From the NCBI GenBank assembly GCA_010093515.1, contig MU001692.1, positions 107,305 through 171,304 on the forward strand: DNA of 64,000 bases. Reading direction: 5' to 3'. Positions 59,549 to 64,000 of the stretch are shown piece by piece. A program made the position numbers and the translations under genes. Position 1 is the first letter of the stretch. Each line of letters opens with the position of its first letter. This stretch comes from Lineolata rhizophorae. Lineage: Eukaryota; Ascomycota; Dothideomycetes; Lineolatales; Lineolataceae. The notes beneath the pieces were generated by a model. The model worked only from the letters and a program-made list of their open reading frames with translations. It did not search any database and was not told the DNA's origin.

Positions 59549-60277
59549 TCACGATTCCTTCATCGGGTTCTCATCCGCTGCAACACCGCAGGCACGTCAG
59601 CACCTAGCAGGCTCGACGCTGGCTCTCAAGGAACCAAAAAAAAAAAAACACCCACCTTCCAAAATGCCCTCCTTGACCAGCTCCTCCGGCCTCGGCCGGT
59701 TCTGGAGGTGCTTCTCGAGGCTGTCGGCGCGCATGTGGCGCTCGAGCTCCTTTTGATGGCCCTGCAGCGCCGGCGCCGCGCTCGAGTCCGGCAGGATGTT
59801 GCCTGTTCGCAGTGGCCACAACGCCGCGTCAGAGCGGGACTCCGGGGGGATTAGGGTGAGGGGGAGGGGGAGGGGCAAGAGGGAGCCGTACGCTCGATCA
59901 GCGTCTCGCGGTCGGGCCGGTGCGCGAGCCCTTTCTTCAGGCTGTCGGTCGCGCGCTGCCGCTCGAGGTCGTGCTGCGCCTGCTGCAGCGATCTGTTCGG
60001 CCGGGCGTTAGCGCCGCGTGCTACATACGGGGGGCCGCCTTTTGCTCCTCCGCCGCCCTTCCCCTGGTCCCGGCGTGGGGCGGTGTGGCGCCGGGGCGAG
60101 CCGGGGGGACGAGACTCACGGCGCCGCGTTCGTGTCCATCAGGATGTGCCGGTTCTTCAGGTCCTGCGCCTCTGGCCGGTGCTGCAGGTGCTTCTCGAGC
60201 GAGTTGCGGCGCTCGGGGCTGCGCACGGGCGAGATGGGCGTCTCGTCGACGGGCTTGGCGGCCGGCTCGGCGGACAT
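59549..60277 (-). CDS. RPEL-repeat protein
   Basis: Small protein with three RPEL motifs, the actin-binding element of MAL/Phactr proteins; the role in fungi is not established. Minus-strand exons: 60277-60120, 59992-59892, 59802-59656, 59577-59549; 144 residues. Repeats: SLEKHLQHRPEAQDLKNRHI, SLKKGLAHRPDRETLIERNI and SLEKHLQNRPRPEELVKEGI, joined by DTNAAP/DSSAAP..LQ..(K/H)ELER linkers. The first exon has the potential phosphosite TPISPVRSPERR. Each intron falls in a linker or just after a motif, so exons and repeats roughly correspond. The final exon adds ADENPMKES. It is divergent from the NMT gene across 2.9 kb. Confidence 0.92.
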
Positions 60278-63157
60278 GATGCGTTGGCTTTTTCGCTGTT
60301 TCGGGGGACGCTGGGAAGAGTTGGGCGGGCTGCGGGCGCACGTAGCTTGTAGCGGGAAAGCTTGCGGGAGGAAGAAGGGGCGGAAGCTGGAAGGGGAGCT
60401 GAGAGAGCACGTTATAAAGGACCGGGCAGGGGATCCGGGGAGCTAAGCTGGTCAGATCAGGGCAGTGAGGGGCAACCACGCGGGGCTGGCTCGTTGGCAG
60501 GCACGCGTGGCACCGGCAGGGACGACAGGATCGGCCTTTGTTTGTTTGCGGCGCCGATGACGCGCCCACGTGAGGTGATCGCTCGGCACGTGCGTCTCAC
60601 CCTGACGACCGTCACCTGGTCGGGCCTCTTCGTGTCCACTTTCGCCCGCCCACTCTGCGCTTCCATATGCCTCGGGCCGTTGTCTAAGGTCTCCTTTATC
60701 AAAGTCGAGCGAACAACTAAACCCAAATTTTAAAATAATGAAGAAAAGGTAAACAAAAAAGGAAAAGGGTAGGGTTGAGCGGACCGTTCAATTTGTAGCT
60801 TAGGAAATGCCAAATCCTATCCAAGCGCTTTGCCCTTGAAAGACCTCAAACCCAAAGACAACTAAGCCCTTGACTTGAAGTGGCTTTTTGTTATTCCTTT
60901 TTCCTTCTCTTTCCTTTTCTTCTTTCCTATCCGCGTATTCTCAATTTCGATTCTCGCCAGTACCGACTTTATCCTATCCAATAACAGATCATCCACCCCT
61001 AACTTTCAATATCCGAGTTGGTACGTTTTTCAATCCTCCCACTCGAAAATAAAACGAAGCTGTAACGGGCCTAAAAGTGAAGATTGATGCGGTCAGGCCT
61101 GTATGCTCCCTAAATGATGTACTCGACAGTCAGGACCTTCTTCGAAGCTGCACGAGTTCGTAGTTTTGCCTACGAAAATTTCTATTAGTTTGCCACTACT
61201 GGGGCTATTCCAGCTTACCTAGCTAGGCGTAACCGTTAGCAGGTCTGGCATGTCCATTGGACTTCTTTCACGTTCTGGCGCACAGAAGGCCGGCAGATTC
61301 TGTTGCCGTTGTCGTTGCCATGGCCGTTCCCCTGGCCGTCACTGTTACCATTCCGGTGTCCGGAAGATGAACGGCTGCCAGATGCGTTCTTTTTAGCTCT
61401 GGTGAGAACCTCCAATGCCATCGGATCTTTCAACCTGCCGATTTCGCGACTACACCTATACTAGAGGTTTCCGCGTTGCCGGTGTTCTCGGCCGACATGT
61501 GATTGGAGCCGCCGTTATCGATACACTCGGTGGCCGTATTTCTAGCCTTGCCGTTGCCGGTACTCTCGGTCTTCTTGTGTTTGGCCTTTCTGTTTCCGGC
61601 ATTCTCGGTCCACTTAAGTTAGCGATTATTACTGGTACACTCAGCCGGCTTATCTTAGGAGTCAGTTCGCCAAGGCAGTAATCTGACTGAACAGCGAGGA
61701 TAGGTCTGTTCTAAAGTCACGTACTAGAATTCCGTTCCGACTCAAATACAAACTACGGGACGACCTAGTAAAACCAAGGAAGACTCACATGTTCGAGTAT
61801 CTTGCCAAATTGCGCTCATTGAATTAGTATTAGTGACCTTACTGTGGCACTGTGATCAGCTTCATCTCTGCATCAACAGAGAAAGTTGGTCCTATTATCG
61901 TAGGATGTCTTACATCCAGCGGCCTCTACAAATCAACCAAGACTTTCTCCTAACATGATTTCGGGGCTCGCATAATGTTGGTACTTGAGGGCGCACTCTG
62001 AGGTTGACAGAAACTGAGTTGTATTAGAAACGGGGTGTGGGTCCGGCTTTTGCGTAAGGAGCGCTCTGGGCTCGCTTGTCTGGAGACGTAATGTTTCGGT
62101 GAAAGAAGGGGTATTGTGTGAGGACAACAAACGTGGTGGCGACATGCGGACAACACGAGAGCCGTAACTGGTGCGCCAAAGGGGTTCCGAGCCCGTTAGG
62201 TACCCAGCGCCAAAAACGGTCGCGCTTGCGACTTAGGTGACTTAGTGACCTGCGGAAGGCTTACTAGAGGCGCTAAAACTGTTCCTTCTCTCTTTAAACA
62301 CCGAGTCACTTCATTTGTCATTGGCCTCATGGCTGTCCCCATAAAATGTTCATTTTGTCTTTATCTGTTTCCTTTTCCCGGTAGGGAACCCTTAGACCAG
62401 CAGGAGTCAACTCATTTCATGTGATTCCATTCCTGGAGTCATTTTGCGTGCCTCGCAGGAGATAATTTGGGAGGTAGTCCGACTTGTAATGCCTAAGAAA
62501 GCATACGCTTGGTCGACTGGTACGGATGGGTTCGGGAAGGTTGGCATCGTTGCATTGCCCTAAAAACTCCAGAACTTTGACAGCGCGTGTAGAACTCGGG
62601 AGAGATGTTCGAAGAGGATTGCCAATACTGTGGGCATACAATCTGCACTAGTTGCCGATTCCCGTAAAATTACTAGCTTAACATACAATTTGATTAACTT
62701 CCCTCAAAATGTTTCTCATTTACTTTTGATATTGAAATTCAGCTCACTGATAGCGGAGATTATCGTTGTTGATACAAGCCTTACCATAGAAGCGGAACCA
62801 AGCGTATTTTACGGATCTACGTGGTACTGTCACTGAATACTTCTCTTACCTTGAATAAGCATGAACTCTAATGAGCCCAGACAGAAGATGAACGTAGAAG
62901 CCTTGGTTGAGGTTGCAGCAAGCCACTGTTCCTATCTAGAGCCAAGTTGTTTCATGCGCACAAGCTGCGCGGGGCTGTGCGGCTGCGCCACTGGTCCCAC
63001 TACCGAACACGGCCCACGCGACTCCACCCCCACCGTTTGTGCACGTAGGTACCTATGTAGCTGCAATCCAGTGCTGGTCTTCCTGCGCTGCCGGGGTTCG
63101 GCCGGACCCCGCATTTCCTGCCCACACCAGCGCACCCGGTTTTCCTCAACCCGAGCC
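60278..63157. other. Divergent intergenic region, 2.9 kb
   Basis: Between the RPEL gene and NMT. Apart from a 39-bp repeat array at 61469-61660 and GTAC-rich palindromes near 63042-63062, no feature is supported. Confidence 0.5.
61469..61660 (+). repeat. 39-bp imperfect tandem repeat, five copies, open in one frame
   Basis: Copies start at about 61469, 61508, 61547, 61586 and 61625. In the plus frame each reads as 13 residues on the pattern x-V-x-G-x-L-G-x(6), for example LAVAGTLGLLVFG and LSVSGILGPLKLA. The nucleotide copies are diverged (shared core like GTTGCCGGTACTCTCGG). The frame opens at about 61415 and closes at 61681. Hydrophobicity and regular spacing suggest a former coding repeat. 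Confidence 0.6.
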
Positions 63158-64000
63158 ATGTCCCACGAGTCTAAGGCCGCAGGCGACGCGCCTGCGGCGG
63201 AGGAAACTGGTGGTCAGGCTGCTGCTGCTGCTGCCGCTGCCGCTGCTGCCGCCGGCAGCGACCCCGCCGGTCCGGACGCCGAGCTGGATAGCGAGGGCGA
63301 CGAGGAGGCTCCTGCGGGTGAAGAGGGTGGGGCCACGGCTGCAGACGCAGCCGGAGGGGCTAAGAAGAAGAAGAAGAAATCAAAGAAGAAGAAGGGCAAG
63401 GAGCCGGCGATGGAGGACGCTGCCGGAGGTTCCGACGAGGTGGCAGGCATGGGCGGGAAAAAAGTCAGCAAGAAGGAGCTGGATGCGGTGCTGGAGCAGA
63501 ACCCGGCGCTGCAGAACGAGGTCAAGGGCATGGATCAGAAAAATTTGGCTGACCTGATGAAGCACATCAGCCTGGGCGACATGCTCACGGGGCTCAATGT
63601 TGGCTCCGGCAAGAACAAGAAGGACATGGCGAGCTACGAGTTTTGGAAGACGCAGCCGGTGCCCAAGTTCGACGACCAGGTCAAAGGCGAGGATGGGCCT
63701 ATCAAGACCATCGACCCGGAACAGGTACCCAAGGAACCCGCACCGCTCCTTATCGAGGGCTTCGAGTGGGTCACCATGGACTTGACGAGCGAGGCGGAGA
63801 TGACTGATGTGTACGAGCTGCTCTCGAACCACTACGTCGAGGACCCAGAGGCCATGTTCCGATTCAAGTACTCTATTCCGTTCTTCAACTGGGCGCTCAA
63901 GGCGCCCGGCTGGCGCAAAGACTGGCATGTGGGCATCCGCACGACGCAATCGCGGCGCCTCGTTGCCTTCATCTCAGCCATCCCGGCCTTGCTGCGCATC
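63158..64000 (+). CDS. Glycylpeptide N-tetradecanoyltransferase (N-myristoyltransferase), 5' part
   Basis: Transfers myristate from myristoyl-CoA to the N-terminal Gly of proteins, acting on ribosomes during synthesis. The first 281 codons are present with no intron, and the gene runs off the window. The N-terminal 120 residues are disordered with a 12-Ala run, an acidic segment and a Lys-rich block (KKKKKKSKKKKGKE), known in the family for ribosome targeting. The catalytic domain follows: YEFWKTQPVPKFDD, LLIEGFEWVTMDLTSEAEM, VYELLSNHYVEDPEAMFRFK, WALKAPGWRKDWHVGIR and LVAFISAIPALLRI. The ATG at 63158 follows ACCCGAGCC and yields the usual MS start. Confidence 0.96.
   Translation, partial: MSHESKAAGDAPAAEETGGQAAAAAAAAAAAAGSDPAGPDAELDSEGDEEAPAGEEGGATAADAAGGAKKKKKKSKKKKGKEPAMEDAAGGSDEVAGMGGKKVSKKELDAVLEQNPALQNEVKGMDQKNLADLMKHISLGDMLTGLNVGSGKNKKDMASYEFWKTQPVPKFDDQVKGEDGPIKTIDPEQVPKEPAPLLIEGFEWVTMDLTSEAEMTDVYELLSNHYVEDPEAMFRFKYSIPFFNWALKAPGWRKDWHVGIRTTQSRRLVAFISAIPALLRI

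Noticed and set aside
1-64000. CRISPR array, operon or bacterial mobile element
   Set aside because: No regularly spaced repeats with unique spacers; gene structure is clearly eukaryotic.

Overview
The window is nuclear DNA of a filamentous ascomycete (Pezizomycotina). Short introns (mostly 50-160 bp, GTAAGT/GTATGT donors, CTAAC-like branch sites) interrupt most genes, and the protein families are fungal: APH-like kinase with a Cys-rich N-terminus, DUF3176 membrane protein, Ste6-type ABC transporter, class II DAHP synthase, HET-type remnant. I modelled the genes by hand, joining exons by phase, splice signals and remembered family consensus. No database search was possible.

Layout. 1-5.9 kb: gene-poor, with an unrecognised decayed coding region (about 590-1290, minus) and an APH-family gene carrying one in-frame TAG (2506-3959). 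6-12 kb: PBDC1/Ypl225w eEF1A chaperone and a Ste6-like ABC transporter whose frame changes at a G8 run. 12.3-14.3 kb: two small spliced membrane-protein genes. 15.4-21.2 kb: a FAD monooxygenase and an AP180-type clathrin adaptor. 22.5-23.2 kb: a third small spliced membrane-protein gene. 24.3-30 kb: a nine-exon DUF3176 protein and an RBR ubiquitin ligase. 30.3 kb: an intron-containing tRNA-Val(UAC), followed by about 4.8 kb with no gene I can support. 35.1-40.9 kb: HYPK (minus), DAHP synthase with a coding minisatellite (plus), and an amidase (minus). 42.2-47.8 kb: a large low-complexity coiled-coil protein divergent from DNA polymerase kappa. 48.9-52 kb: a HET-family remnant and a DUF2264 protein (minus). 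52-56.7 kb: a long repeat-rich intergenic region. 56.7-64 kb: an MFS sugar transporter with a 60-bp poly-C run in an intron, an RPEL-repeat protein (minus), and the 5' part of N-myristoyltransferase, cut by the window end.

The genes do not form one pathway or a secondary-metabolite cluster. Several are housekeeping: the eEF1A chaperone, HYPK and NMT act at or near the ribosome, while DAHP synthase, AP180 and Pol kappa serve amino-acid synthesis, endocytosis and DNA damage tolerance. Accessory genes (APH pseudogene, membrane-protein trio, DUF3176, monooxygenase, HET remnant) lie between them. The most novel observation is the trio of small membrane proteins (12.3-13.1, 13.5-14.3 and 22.5-23.2 kb). 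They share by eye a first membrane segment with an acidic residue followed by an Arg/Tyr-rich end, and two of them align further. They may be a divergent local family.
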